Assembly: GCA_963764665.1 (NCBI GenBank)
Contig: CAVXTL010000015.1
Span: 48,097 to 112,096, forward strand
DNA length: 64,000 nucleotides
Source of the DNA: JACVRW01 sp963764665
GTDB taxonomy: Bacteria; Actinomycetota; Thermoleophilia; Solirubrobacterales; Thermoleophilaceae
Reading direction: 5' to 3'
Shown in pieces: positions 34,020 to 42,290 of this stretch. Numbering within the stretch: the first letter of the stretch is position 1; every line of letters starts with the position of its first letter. The notes under the pieces are model-generated. The model saw nothing but the letters and a program-made list of their open reading frames with translations. It was not told the DNA's origin and ran no database searches. The position numbers and the translations under genes were made by a program.

Positions 34020-35774
34020 ATGCGCTTCGGGATCTTCTACGAGCACCAGAATCCGCGTCCCTGGGCGGGCGAGCGCTCGGAGCACACGCTGCTCCAGAAC
34101 GCCCTGGCCCAGGTGGAGCTGGCGGACCGGGTCGGGTTCGACTACGTCTGGGAGGTCGAGCACCACTTCCTCGAGGAGTACTCCCACTCCTCCGCCCCGG
34201 AGGTGTTCCTCGCCGCGGCCGCCGCGCGCACCAAGCGCATCCGGCTGGGGCACGGGATCGTCCAGATCCCGCCCGGGGTGAACCACCCCGCGCGGGTGGT
34301 CGAGCGGGCGGCCACGCTCGACCTGATCTCGGACGGCCGCCTCGAGTTCGGCACCGGCGAGTCGAGCTCCGAGGCCGAGCTGGGCGGCTTCCTGGTGGAC
34401 AGGGCGCAGAAGCGCGCGATGTGGGAGGACGCGATCGACGCGATCGCGCGGATGTTCGTGGAGGAGCCGTTCGCCGGGTGGGACAGCGAGTTCTTCCGCA
34501 TGCCCCCGCGCAACGTGGTGCCGAAGCCGCTCCAGCGCCCGCATCCGCCGATGTGGGTGGCGTGCAGCCGGCGCGAGACGATCCAGTTCGCCGCGCGGAA
34601 CGGGATCGGGGCGCTGTCGTTCTCGTTCGTGGAGCCGGAGGACGCGGGCAAGTGGGTGGCGGAGTACTACGAGCTGCTCGAGTCCGACGAGTGCGTGCCG
34701 GCGGGATTCGCCGTCAACCCGAACGTGGCCGTGGTGCTGCCGATGATGCTTCACCAGGACGAGGCCACCGCGATCGAGCGCGGGATCGACGGCGCCCACT
34801 TCTTCGGCTACTCGCTCGCCCACTACTACGGCATGGGCACACACCAGCCCGGCCGCACGAACGTCTGGGAGGAGTTCCTCGAGAACCGCGACGCCACCGG
34901 GTTCGCACGCCAGCTCGTGAAACCGGACGAGGCGCCGCTGGCCGTGAAGATCATGGAGGAGGGCCTGGGCTCCCTGCGTGGCGCGATCGGCACTCCCGAA
35001 CAGGTGACGGACCTGCTGAGGCGCTACGAGGCCGTGGGCGTGGACCAGGTGATCTTCGTGCTCCAGGCGGGCCCGAACCTCCACGAGCACATCTGCGAGT
35101 CGATCGAGCTGTTCGGCACGCAGGTGGCGCCGCTGTTCGCAGAGGGGCGCGACGAGCGCGAGCTGTCGAAGGCCGACCGGCTGGCCGGGGCCGTGGAGCG
35201 GGCGCTGGCCCGTCGCTCGCCCCCGCGCGAGGCGCCGCCGGGCTACGCGATCGACGAGCCGGCCGAGATGGCCCGGGCGGCACGCGCCTCCAGCGCCGGC
35301 GGCCTGCGTGAGCGGGCGGCGGACCTGGGCGCCGAGGCGCGCCGGGCCGTCCAGCGCCAGACGCAGGAGGTGATGGTCCGCCTGGTGCGCGGCGCCAGCG
35401 ACGAGCAGCTCGAGCGCCGCTTCGGCAACCGGCTCGCCCAGCGCGCGATATTCACGGGCATGGCCCGGCAGTTCGAGCCGCGCTTCGCCTTCGGCTTCGA
35501 GGGCGACATCGCCTATGAGCTGGGACCTGTCGAGGGCGGCGCGCCCCCGTCCCGCTGGGTCATGCGGGTGAAGGACGGCGCCGCCAGCGCCGTGGCGGGC
35601 TCGAACGGGTCGGCGGCGGTGACCTTCCGGCTCTCCGTGCCCGACTTCGCACGCCTCGTGGCCGAGGTGGCGGATCCCCAGGAGCTGCTCTTCTCGGGCC
35701 GCTTCCAGGTGGAGGGCGACCTGGCCCTCGCGGCACGTGTGCCCGAGATGTTCGGCGCGCAGCCGCGCTTCTAG
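34020..35774 (+). CDS. Luciferase-like flavin monooxygenase fused to an SCP2-type lipid-binding domain
   Basis: 584 aa. Residues 1-375 are a bacterial-luciferase-fold, F420- or FMN-dependent oxidoreductase: MRFGIFYEHQNPRPW, EVEHHFLEEYSHSSAPEVFLAAAA, GVNHPARVVERAATLDLISDGRLEFGTGESSS. After a charged linker, residues about 435-584 resemble an SCP2/sterol-carrier domain (VMRVKDGAASAV...VTFRLSVPDFARLV...PQELLFSGRFQVEGD). The fusion suggests a hydrophobic substrate such as a lipid or isoprenoid. The ATG at 34020 gives the family-like start. It is divergent from dxr with a gap of 67 bp. Confidence 0.85.
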   Translation: MRFGIFYEHQNPRPWAGERSEHTLLQNALAQVELADRVGFDYVWEVEHHFLEEYSHSSAPEVFLAAAAARTKRIRLGHGIVQIPPGVNHPARVVERAATLDLISDGRLEFGTGESSSEAELGGFLVDRAQKRAMWEDAIDAIARMFVEEPFAGWDSEFFRMPPRNVVPKPLQRPHPPMWVACSRRETIQFAARNGIGALSFSFVEPEDAGKWVAEYYELLESDECVPAGFAVNPNVAVVLPMMLHQDEATAIERGIDGAHFFGYSLAHYYGMGTHQPGRTNVWEEFLENRDATGFARQLVKPDEAPLAVKIMEEGLGSLRGAIGTPEQVTDLLRRYEAVGVDQVIFVLQAGPNLHEHICESIELFGTQVAPLFAEGRDERELSKADRLAGAVERALARRSPPREAPPGYAIDEPAEMARAARASSAGGLRERAADLGAEARRAVQRQTQEVMVRLVRGASDEQLERRFGNRLAQRAIFTGMARQFEPRFAFGFEGDIAYELGPVEGGAPPSRWVMRVKDGAASAVAGSNGSAAVTFRLSVPDFARLVAEVADPQELLFSGRFQVEGDLALAARVPEMFGAQPRF

Positions 35775-36578
35775 TCAGACACCCACGTTCAGCTTCAGCG
35801 CGATGCCCTCGTCGGGCGAGCCGGACCACGAGGCCAGCTGGCCCGCGTAGCCGTCGCTGAACACGTTGTCCGAGTCGAGTGACGTCTGAGCCAGCGTCTG
35901 CACGCTCTGCTCGTAGCCCGTGGTCGCGTACACCGCCTCGCACGCGTCCTGCGGCAGCGCGATCTGGGACGTCCTCAGCTTCGAGCCGGCCGACGTGGCG
36001 GCGTCCGCGCTCTCGTAGACCTCGAAGTGCATGTGCGGCCAGCGCCCGGAGTAGGCCGCCGGGAAGATGGTGGCGAACGAGAGCCTGCCGTCGCTATCGC
36101 TCTCCTGCACGCCGCGCAGGTAGTTCTCCGAGGCGATCTCCTGGTCGTACATCGAGTAGCGGCCGGCGATGTCGCAATGCCAGAGGTAGACCGCTGCTCC
36201 GGCCAGCGGCTTCCCGCCCCCGGACACGTCCACGAGCATCAGGTCGAGCGTGGTCGGAACTCCCTCCGCCGTGCCGGACGCGCCAGCGAAGCTCCCCGTG
36301 ATGTCGCTCCGCACAACGCCACTCTCGGTGAGGGCGTTCGGCCCGTTCGAGCCGTCGCCGGGGAACGGGCCGGCGGTCTCCTCCGGGACCTCGGCGGTGG
36401 CGGTCGAGGTCGTGGCCGTCGATGTGGCCGCGGTCGTGGCCTGGCCGCTGCCGGCGCTGTCTGACGACCCACAGGCCGCCACCGCGAGCCCGACCCCGCC
36501 GGCCAGCACCCCGAGCGCGCGTCTGCGGTTGATCAGCAGGGGCAGGTCGTGTGCCAGCCCCAGGTCGTGGTCCTCCAT
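35775..36578 (-). CDS. Intradiol-dioxygenase-like lipoprotein
   Basis: 267 aa. The N-terminal region NRRRALGVLAGGVGLAVAACGSS combines an Arg-rich, Tat-like n-region with a lipobox ending at Cys. A Thr/Ala-rich linker follows. The catalytic-type domain has AVYLWHCDIAGRYSMYD and GRWPHMHFEVYESA, matching the Tyr and His iron ligands of intradiol ring-cleavage dioxygenases. Such secreted single-domain relatives of protocatechuate 3,4-dioxygenase are common in actinobacteria, with roles largely unknown. The 3' end abuts the LLM gene (convergent, no gap). Confidence 0.8.
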   Translation of the reverse strand: MEDHDLGLAHDLPLLINRRRALGVLAGGVGLAVAACGSSDSAGSGQATTAATSTATTSTATAEVPEETAGPFPGDGSNGPNALTESGVVRSDITGSFAGASGTAEGVPTTLDLMLVDVSGGGKPLAGAAVYLWHCDIAGRYSMYDQEIASENYLRGVQESDSDGRLSFATIFPAAYSGRWPHMHFEVYESADAATSAGSKLRTSQIALPQDACEAVYATTGYEQSVQTLAQTSLDSDNVFSDGYAGQLASWSGSPDEGIALKLNVGV

Positions 36579-36639
36579 CTTCGATGCCTCCTCGTAGAAC
36601 GTCAGTGCGTTCAGGATCGATCCGCCGGCTAAGCGGGGC

Positions 36640-37690
36640 CTAATAGGAGCCGAAGGCGAAGATCGAGATCTGCTGGTCGTCGGAGAAGGTCGTGCCGAAC
36701 GGGTCTGACGCGCCGTCGGCGAACGTGTCGATGTTGTAGCGGCGGGCGCTCGGCACGCTGTCCCAGGCATAGCGGGCCACTCCGTGGGCGCCGCCGGTCT
36801 GGAGGCCGAGCCAGTAGACGCCCGGCTGGAGCTGGGCGGGCGGGGCGAGCCAGAACGGCACCCAGCGCGCCGACATGCCGGCCTGGACGGTGAACTCGAA
36901 GCTGCGGGTGATGTAGGCGCCGGGGCCACCGGTGGCTGGGTCGCGGCGGTAGAGCACCGCACGCACGGTCTGAGAGCCGCTGGTGGCGCCCTTGCCGTCG
37001 ATGAAGGCGTGGATCCTCCGCACGGTGCCCGGGAAGTAGAAGACGAACGGCGACGCCCGCTTCGTGTTCACGCTCATCGCGCTGAACGACGACCCCGGCG
37101 TGCGCTTCCCGAACAGCACCGAATGCTGCTGCTCGGTGGCGGCGAGCCCGGATGTGAACGCTCGTGGAACTCGTGGGCTGGACGCAAGCCCGTGCGGTCG
37201 AAGTCCATGGTCGCGGTGCCGCGATCCTTGAAGACGCCGTCCGGGGTGGTGATCGTGGCGGTGTAGGACAGCGCGAACGGCTCATTCGGTGTCGAGCGCC
37301 GGAAGGCGGCGGGAACTCGCACGTTCGTGTGCCCGAGATCGCCGGTATCCGGGAGCGCGTGAGCCGCTTTGTCCCCGTCGACCTGGCCTGCGGGCGAGTC
37401 GATGGTGAACTCCGCTGGGTGCCGATACCTGGACCTGCGTCTCGATGCTCGGACTCGCGCGCACAATCACCTCTCCGGTCTCCGTGTAGGGCCGGCCGTA
37501 GGGCACTGGCGTCGAGTCGGCGCGGAACCTGAACTCTCGGCCTCGTTGTCCTAGAGCACTCAGAGACTGGCGCCGTCCGGATGGCCGCCGAGGGCGAAGA
37601 AGGACTCGCCCCGTGAGCGCGGGCGGACGGCGCGGCCGAGCGCGGGACGCCGCGAGCCCGAGGCCGCGAGCGTGCACATTGCGCGACGCA
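36640..37690 (-). pseudogene. Decayed gene for a secreted protein
   Basis: Three separate minus-strand frames contain what look like consecutive pieces of one extracellular protein. FRFRADSTPVPYGRPYTETGEVIV comes first, then EFTIDSPAGQV...TATITTPDGVFKDRGTATMDFDRTG, then EQQHSVLFGKRTPGSSFSAM...RRIHAFIDGKGATSG...QISIFAFGSY ending TAG. The pieces resemble a repeated beta-rich surface protein. At least two frameshifts separate them, and no intact start was found. The longest piece open to the real stop is 159 aa (36640-37119). The family is not recognised. Confidence 0.5.
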
Positions 37691-37773
37691 GTCGTCCTAG
37701 TGGGGAGCTGAGTGGGCGGCGCGGGGACGGCATCGACCGCAGTCTCGCGCAAGATTCCTTGCGCAGTCAAGCG

Positions 37774-38598
37774 CTACGTGTAGCCCAGCGCCTGCGCCGC
37801 GTAGTAAGCCGCAACCATCGAGAAGAACACCGCATCGAGGCGGTCGAGCACGCCGCCGTGGGCGCCGAAGAAGGAGCCGGTGTCCTTCACGGCCAGGTCG
37901 CGCTTGACCAGCGACTCGAAGAGGTCCCCCACCGGGGCCGCCACCGCCACGGCCAGGCCGATCAGCAGGGCATCGGTTCCCGAGAGCCAGTCCTGGTAGA
38001 GCCCGGCGCACCAGAACGCGAGCGTGCCGCCCAGGATGCCGGCGATCAGTCCCTCCAGCGTCTTATTCGGGGAGATCCGCGGCGCCAGCGGGCGGCGGCC
38101 GTAGAAGCGCCCGCCGAAGTACGCGGCCGTGTCGCCGAGGAAGGTGCCCACCAGCACGTCCACCACCAGGCCGTCTCCGTGCGGCGCCTCGCGCAGGAAC
38201 ACGGCGTGCACCATCGGGATGCCCACCCAGAGAATCCCGAAGAAGGTGGCCGCCAGCGCCCACGACACGTGCTCGCGCCGCGGCCGGAAGAACGACAGCC
38301 AGAACACCAGCGGGAAGGAGATGGCCAGCGCCATGATCACGTGGCTGGGGTCGCCGTAGAGCGCCGCGGCGATCATCCCGCCAAGCGTGAGGAAGCCGCC
38401 CAGGTTCACCGGCCGCACGCGTCCCATCAGCGTGTACAGCTCGCCCAAGGCGAGGACGCCCAGCGCGAAGATCCCGATCGCGAACACGAGTCCGCCCTGC
38501 CCGACGATGAGGATGGCGAAGAGCACCGCCGGGATCGCGATCAGGACCCGCGACAGCAGGTCGGACTGGCGGGCGGGGCGCCGTTCGCGCGCGGACAT
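37774..38598 (-). CDS. cdsA: Phosphatidate cytidylyltransferase
   Basis: 274 aa membrane enzyme making CDP-diacylglycerol from phosphatidate and CTP. The C-terminal signature is intact: SLVKRDLAVKDTGSFFGAHGG followed by VLDRLDAV. Seven or eight hydrophobic segments are visible. The ATG gives MSARERRPARQSDLLSR. It lies 3 bp downstream of uppS in the canonical frr-uppS-cdsA order. The dxr gene normally follows, but here it is about 3.8 kb away. Confidence 0.93.
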   Translation of the reverse strand: MSARERRPARQSDLLSRVLIAIPAVLFAILIVGQGGLVFAIGIFALGVLALGELYTLMGRVRPVNLGGFLTLGGMIAAALYGDPSHVIMALAISFPLVFWLSFFRPRREHVSWALAATFFGILWVGIPMVHAVFLREAPHGDGLVVDVLVGTFLGDTAAYFGGRFYGRRPLAPRISPNKTLEGLIAGILGGTLAFWCAGLYQDWLSGTDALLIGLAVAVAAPVGDLFESLVKRDLAVKDTGSFFGAHGGVLDRLDAVFFSMVAAYYAAQALGYT

Positions 38599-38601
38599 CG
38601 C

Positions 38602-39273
38602 TCAGCGCGCTCCGAACCTGCGCTTGCGGCTCGCGAACTCCTCGAGTGACTGCTCGAATGCCTCGCGGGTGAAGTCCGGCCAGAGCTCTTCCCGGAAGAC
38701 GAGCTCGGAGTAGGCGCACTGCCACAGCAGGTAGTTCGAGATGCGCTGCTCGCCGCTCGTGCGGATCAGGAGGTCGGGGTCATGCATCTCTGGTGCGTAG
38801 AGGTGGCGCTGGAACTCGTGCTCGTCGCCTCCGGAGAAGCTTCGCGCCGCGTCGAGTATCTCCGCTCTGCCGCCGTAGTCGAACGCGACGAACAGCGTTA
38901 TGCGCTCGTTCGAGGCGGTGCGTTCCTCAGCCCATTCCATCCGCTCGAGCAGTCCGGCCTCCAGACGGTCGCGGCGGCCGATGAAGCGCATCCGCACTCC
39001 CTCGTCGTCCAGCTCCGGCGTCTCGCGGTCGATGCGTTCCGCGAACATCGCCATCAGGCCCTGAACCTCTGCCGTCGGGCGTGCCCAGTTCTCGGTCGAG
39101 AACGAGTACACGGTGAGCTCGCGGACCCCCAGCTCGACAGCGTCCTTCAGGCGTGCCTTGACCACGTCGGCTCCGGCCTGATGACCCTCGATGACCGGGA
39201 GGCCGCGCTGCTGTGCCCAGCGGCCGTTTCCGTCGGTGATGATCGCGACGAAGCGGGCCTCTGGATCGCTCAC
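38602..39273 (-). CDS. uppS: Isoprenyl transferase (undecaprenyl diphosphate synthase)
   Basis: 223 aa cis-prenyltransferase that builds the lipid carrier for cell-wall synthesis. ITDGNGRWAQQRGLPVIEGH holds the catalytic Asp and diphosphate-binding residues. LTVYSFSTENWARP and PDLLIRTSGEQRISNYLLWQ with AYSELVF complete the family signature. The GTG start gives MSDPEARFVAIITDGNGRW. It is slightly shorter than typical (about 240-250 aa), mostly at the N-terminus. Confidence 0.93.
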   Translation of the reverse strand: MSDPEARFVAIITDGNGRWAQQRGLPVIEGHQAGADVVKARLKDAVELGVRELTVYSFSTENWARPTAEVQGLMAMFAERIDRETPELDDEGVRMRFIGRRDRLEAGLLERMEWAEERTASNERITLFVAFDYGGRAEILDAARSFSGGDEHEFQRHLYAPEMHDPDLLIRTSGEQRISNYLLWQCAYSELVFREELWPDFTREAFEQSLEEFASRKRRFGAR

Positions 39274-39285
39274 GCCGCGGGGGCG

Positions 39286-39855
39286 TCAGACCTCAAGGAT
39301 CTCCTCTTCCTTGCCCGCCAGCGCGGTGTCGATCTCGCCGATTCGCGCGTCGGTCAGCTTCTGGAGGTCCGCCTCCGCGCGGTGCTCGTCGTCGGAGCCG
39401 ACCTCGCCCTCGGCCTTGAGCTCGCGCAGGTCGTGCATCACGTCGCGGCGGACGTTCCGGACGGCCACGCGGCCCTGCTCCGCGATGTTGTGGACGACCT
39501 TCACCAGCTCGCGCCGGCGCTCCTCGGTGAGCTCGGGGATCTGGAGGCGGATCACCTGACCGTCGTTCGATGGGGTGAGCCCCACATCCGACTCGAGAAT
39601 CGCCTTCTCGATGGCCTTGATCGAGCTCTTGTCGTAGGGCGTGATCGTGAGCAGCCGCGCCTCGGTGGACGAGATCTGCGCCAGCTGCCGCAGCGGAGTC
39701 ACGGCGCCGTAGTAGTCCACGTCCACGCGATCCAGGAGGTGCGGCGACGCCCGCCCCGTGCGCACGGTCGAGAACTCGCCGCGCGTGGCCTCCACGGACT
39801 TGGCCATCCGCGCCTTTGCTTCCTCGATGAAGTCCTTGAGGACGCCGTCAGTCAT
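39286..39855 (-). CDS. frr: Ribosome recycling factor
   Basis: 189 aa, normal length for RRF. MAKSVEATRGEFSTVRTGRASPHLLDRV, the hinge, and IPELTEERRRELVKVVHNIAEQGRVAVRNVRRD match throughout. It splits post-termination ribosomes with EF-G. The ATG overlaps the pyrH stop (ATGA). The conserved pyrH-frr-uppS order supports the call. Confidence 0.95.
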   Translation of the reverse strand: MTDGVLKDFIEEAKARMAKSVEATRGEFSTVRTGRASPHLLDRVDVDYYGAVTPLRQLAQISSTEARLLTITPYDKSSIKAIEKAILESDVGLTPSNDGQVIRLQIPELTEERRRELVKVVHNIAEQGRVAVRNVRRDVMHDLRELKAEGEVGSDDEHRAEADLQKLTDARIGEIDTALAGKEEEILEV

Positions 39856-40568
39856 GTGCTCACCACCGTCCCCACTCGCTCGCCGCAGACTATCCGGTCG
39901 ATGTTGCGCTCGTCATCCATGTTGAAGACGTGGATCGGAAGATTGTTGTCCATGCAGAGCGACAGCGCCGTGGAGTCCATCACCGCGAGCCGCTGCTCGA
40001 TGGCGGCCCGGTGGGTGATCGTCTCGAGGAACTTGGCGTCCGGGTCCTTGCGCGGGTCGGCGGTATATACGCCCTCCACCCCGTTCTTGGCCATCAGGAT
40101 GGCCTCCGCGTGCATCTCGAGCGCGCGCAGCGCCGCCGCCGTGTCGGTCGTGAAGAACGGGTTGCCGGTGCCGGCGGCGAAGATCACGATGCGACCGTGC
40201 TCCAGGTGGCGCATGGCCCTGCGGCGGATGTACGGCTCGGCCACCTCCGAGATCTCGATCGCCGACTGCACGCGGGTGACCGCGCCGGTGTTCTCGAGGG
40301 CGTCCTGGAGCGCCAGGGCGTTGAGCACCGTGGCGAGCATGCCCATGTAGTCGCCGGTGGCGCGGTCCATCCCGGCGGCCGCGCCGGCCATGCCCCGGTA
40401 GATGTTGCCGCCACCCACCACGATGGCCACCTCCACGCCGCGGTCGGCCACCGTCTTCACCTGCTCCGCTATCGACGCGATTCGGGCGGGGTCCGCGCCG
40501 TAGGGCAGGTCCCCCATCAACGCCTCGCCGGACAGCTTGAGCAGGATGCGCTTGAAAGCTGGGGTCAC
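39852..40568 (-). CDS. pyrH: Uridylate kinase
   Basis: 238 aa amino-acid-kinase-fold UMP kinase. RILLKLSGEALMG is the ATP-binding start, IVVGGGNIYRG the glycine loop, and GTGNPFFTTDTAAALRA the substrate loop. ALSLCMDNNLPIHVFNM follows. The GTG at 40568 overlaps the tsf stop (GTGA) and gives MTPAFKRILLKLSG. It makes UDP for RNA and for UDP-sugar precursors of peptidoglycan. Confidence 0.95.
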   Translation of the reverse strand: MTPAFKRILLKLSGEALMGDLPYGADPARIASIAEQVKTVADRGVEVAIVVGGGNIYRGMAGAAAGMDRATGDYMGMLATVLNALALQDALENTGAVTRVQSAIEISEVAEPYIRRRAMRHLEHGRIVIFAAGTGNPFFTTDTAAALRALEMHAEAILMAKNGVEGVYTADPRKDPDAKFLETITHRAAIEQRLAVMDSTALSLCMDNNLPIHVFNMDDERNIDRIVCGERVGTVVST

Positions 40569-41176
40569 TCCTCGCCGATCTGGAACCGCGCGAAGCGCCG
40601 GATGACCACGTTCTCCCCGGTGCTCGCCGCGAGCTCCGTGCGGAGCTGCTCGATCGTCTTCGCGCTGTGCTTCTCCTCGTTCACGTGCGTCTGGTCGAGG
40701 AGCACGACCTCTTGGAGCCACTTCTTCAGCCGTCCCTCGACGATCTTCTCCTGAACGTTCTCGGGCTTGCCCTCCTCGGCCGCCTGCTCGCGCAGCACCC
40801 GCAACTCGGTCTCCTTCGCCTCCTCGGGCACGTCCTCGTCGGAAACGTACTGCGGAGCCGCCGCGGCGATGTGCACCGCGACCTCGCGCGCGAACTCCTG
40901 GAACGGCTCGGTGCGCGCCACGAAGTCGGTCTCGCAGTCCACCTCCACGAGCACGCCGATCTTGCCGTTGGCGTGCACGTAGCTCGACACCACGCCCTCG
41001 GCGGCCCCGCGCCCGCCGCGCTTGGCGGCCGAGGCCTGGCCCTTCACGCGCAGGATGTCGACCGCCTTGTCGATGTCGCCGCCGGCCTCCTGGAGGGCGG
41101 CCTTGCAGTCCATCATCCCCGCGCCGGTGCGCTCTCGCAGGGCCTTCACGTCCTTGGCCGAGATCGTCACGCTCAT
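40565..41176 (-). CDS. tsf: Elongation factor Ts
   Basis: 203 aa short actinobacterial-style EF-Ts. The N-terminal UBA-like helices carry LRERTGAGMMDCKAALQEAGGD, then SYVHANGKIGVLVEVDCETDFVAR, the two canonical signatures. The C-terminal core domain is reduced to one subdomain, which explains the short length. It exchanges GDP for GTP on EF-Tu. It lies 1 bp after rpsB. Confidence 0.95.
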   Translation of the reverse strand: MSVTISAKDVKALRERTGAGMMDCKAALQEAGGDIDKAVDILRVKGQASAAKRGGRGAAEGVVSSYVHANGKIGVLVEVDCETDFVARTEPFQEFAREVAVHIAAAAPQYVSDEDVPEEAKETELRVLREQAAEEGKPENVQEKIVEGRLKKWLQEVVLLDQTHVNEEKHSAKTIEQLRTELAASTGENVVIRRFARFQIGEE

Positions 41177-41177
41177 C

Positions 41178-42092
41178 TCAGCTCTCCTCGTCAGGGTCGA
41201 ACGTGCGCCGCTCGCGCGGGGCGGCGGCGGCCGGGGCGGGAGTGGCGGGCTCGTCGGGCGAGAAGCCGGCCTCCTCGGCCTCGCGGCGGGCGCGCTCCTC
41301 GGCCTCGCGCTTCTCGGCCTCCTCGGCCTCGCGCTGGGCCTTCTCCTCCGCCTCGCGCTTCTCGGCCTCCTCGCGCTCGCGGCGGGCCTGCTCCTCCTGG
41401 GCCCGGAACTGCGCCGCGCTGTTGGCCGCCACGCCCGCGATCGCCTCGACGATCACCTTGCAGGACCGAATCGCGTCGTCGTTGCCGGGGATCACGAACT
41501 GCACCGGGTCCGGGCTGCAGTTGGTGTCCACCAGCCCGATGATCGGGATCTTGAGGCGGATGGCCTCGCGCACGCCGATCTCCTCGGACTTCATGTCCAC
41601 GACGAACATGGCGTCCGGGGGGCGCTGCATGTCGGCCACACCGCCGAGGTTGATCTCGAGCTTGTCGCGCTCGGACATGGCGGCGATGCGCTCGCGCACG
41701 GGGAGCAGCTCCATCGTGCCGCTCTCCGTCCAGTCCCGCAGCTCGTGCAGCCGCCGGATCCGCTTGGAGATCGTCTGGAAGTTCGTGAGCAGCCCGCCGA
41801 GCCAGCGCTGGTCCACGTATGGCATTCCCGAGGCGGTGGCGGCCTCCTTGATGGTGTCGCGGGCCTGCTTCTTCGTGCCCACGAAGAGGATCGTGCCCCC
41901 GCGTCCGGCCAGCTCGCCGGCGAAGTCCTGCGCCGTCTTCAACAGGCGCTCGGTCTTCTGAAGATCGATGATGTGGATCCCGCCGCGCTCGCCGAAGATG
42001 AAGCGGCGCATCTTGGGATTCCATCGGCGCGTCTGGTGGCCGAAATGTACGCCGGCCTCCAGCAGCTCCTTGATGCCTACGTCCGTGACCAA
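41178..42092 (-). CDS. rpsB: Ribosomal protein S2 with charged C-terminal extension
   Basis: 304 aa. Residues 1-230 are normal S2: VTDVGIKELLEAGVHFGHQ, RWNPKMRRFIFGERGGIHIID and PDAMFVVDMKSEEIGVREA. A tail of about 75 residues follows, with heptad-like repeats of EKREAEEKAQREAEEAEK type, then a Pro/Ala region. The start is taken as a TTG at 42092 because S2 homology begins at VTDVG and AAGGGAG sits 5 bases upstream; no ATG or GTG fits. It is first gene of the rpsB-tsf-pyrH-frr-uppS-cdsA operon. Confidence 0.92.
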   Translation of the reverse strand: MVTDVGIKELLEAGVHFGHQTRRWNPKMRRFIFGERGGIHIIDLQKTERLLKTAQDFAGELAGRGGTILFVGTKKQARDTIKEAATASGMPYVDQRWLGGLLTNFQTISKRIRRLHELRDWTESGTMELLPVRERIAAMSERDKLEINLGGVADMQRPPDAMFVVDMKSEEIGVREAIRLKIPIIGLVDTNCSPDPVQFVIPGNDDAIRSCKVIVEAIAGVAANSAAQFRAQEEQARREREEAEKREAEEKAQREAEEAEKREAEERARREAEEAGFSPDEPATPAPAAAAPRERRTFDPDEES

Positions 42093-42097
42093 AGAGA

Positions 42098-42104
42098 CTC
42101 CCTT
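42098..42104 (-). promoter_or_regulatory. rpsB: Ribosome-binding site deciding the TTG start of rpsB
   Basis: AAGGGAG on the minus strand lies 5 bases before TTG at 42092. This supports initiation at a TTG rather than at any upstream codon in the leader. Confidence 0.6.
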
Positions 42105-42138
42105 GTTGTCTGCGTTGTTGGTGAAGCGCCCGCCGGCC

Positions 42139-42177
42139 GGTCGCGGACCCGGGAGGTTCCCGGGCAGGGTCGCGACC
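42139..42177 (-). promoter_or_regulatory. Two-tier hairpin in the rpsB leader
   Basis: The leader about 45-85 bases upstream of rpsB folds as an outer 7-bp stem (GGTCGCG/CGCGACC) enclosing an inner 7-bp stem (CCCGGGA/TCCCGGG) with a 3-base loop. There is no U-tract after it on the minus strand, so a simple terminator is unlikely. An autoregulatory S2-binding site is one possibility; this is inference. Confidence 0.45.
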
Positions 42178-42253
42178 GCTGCCCCGGCGGGGTAGTGGTT
42201 CGTGGTAGCGCAGGAGAGGATACCCGCACTCCGAGAAGCCGCCCAGAATAGGA

Positions 42254-42279
42254 GCGGGGCGGCTTCACAGCCGCCCCGC
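42254..42279 (-). terminator. Terminator after rluD
   Basis: A perfect 10-bp GC stem (GCGGGGCGGC/GCCGCCCCGC) with a 6-base loop lies 11 bases beyond the rluD stop on the minus strand, followed by TCCTATTCT. It should end the sepF-to-rluD transcript before the rpsB promoter region. Confidence 0.7.
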
Positions 42280-42290
42280 ATTCCCATCCT

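Noticed and set aside
36629..37285. A 218-residue minus-strand frame in the decayed secreted gene region
   Set aside because: Its composition is Arg/Pro-rich and it overlaps the frame with real beta-strand-like sequence (36640-37119).
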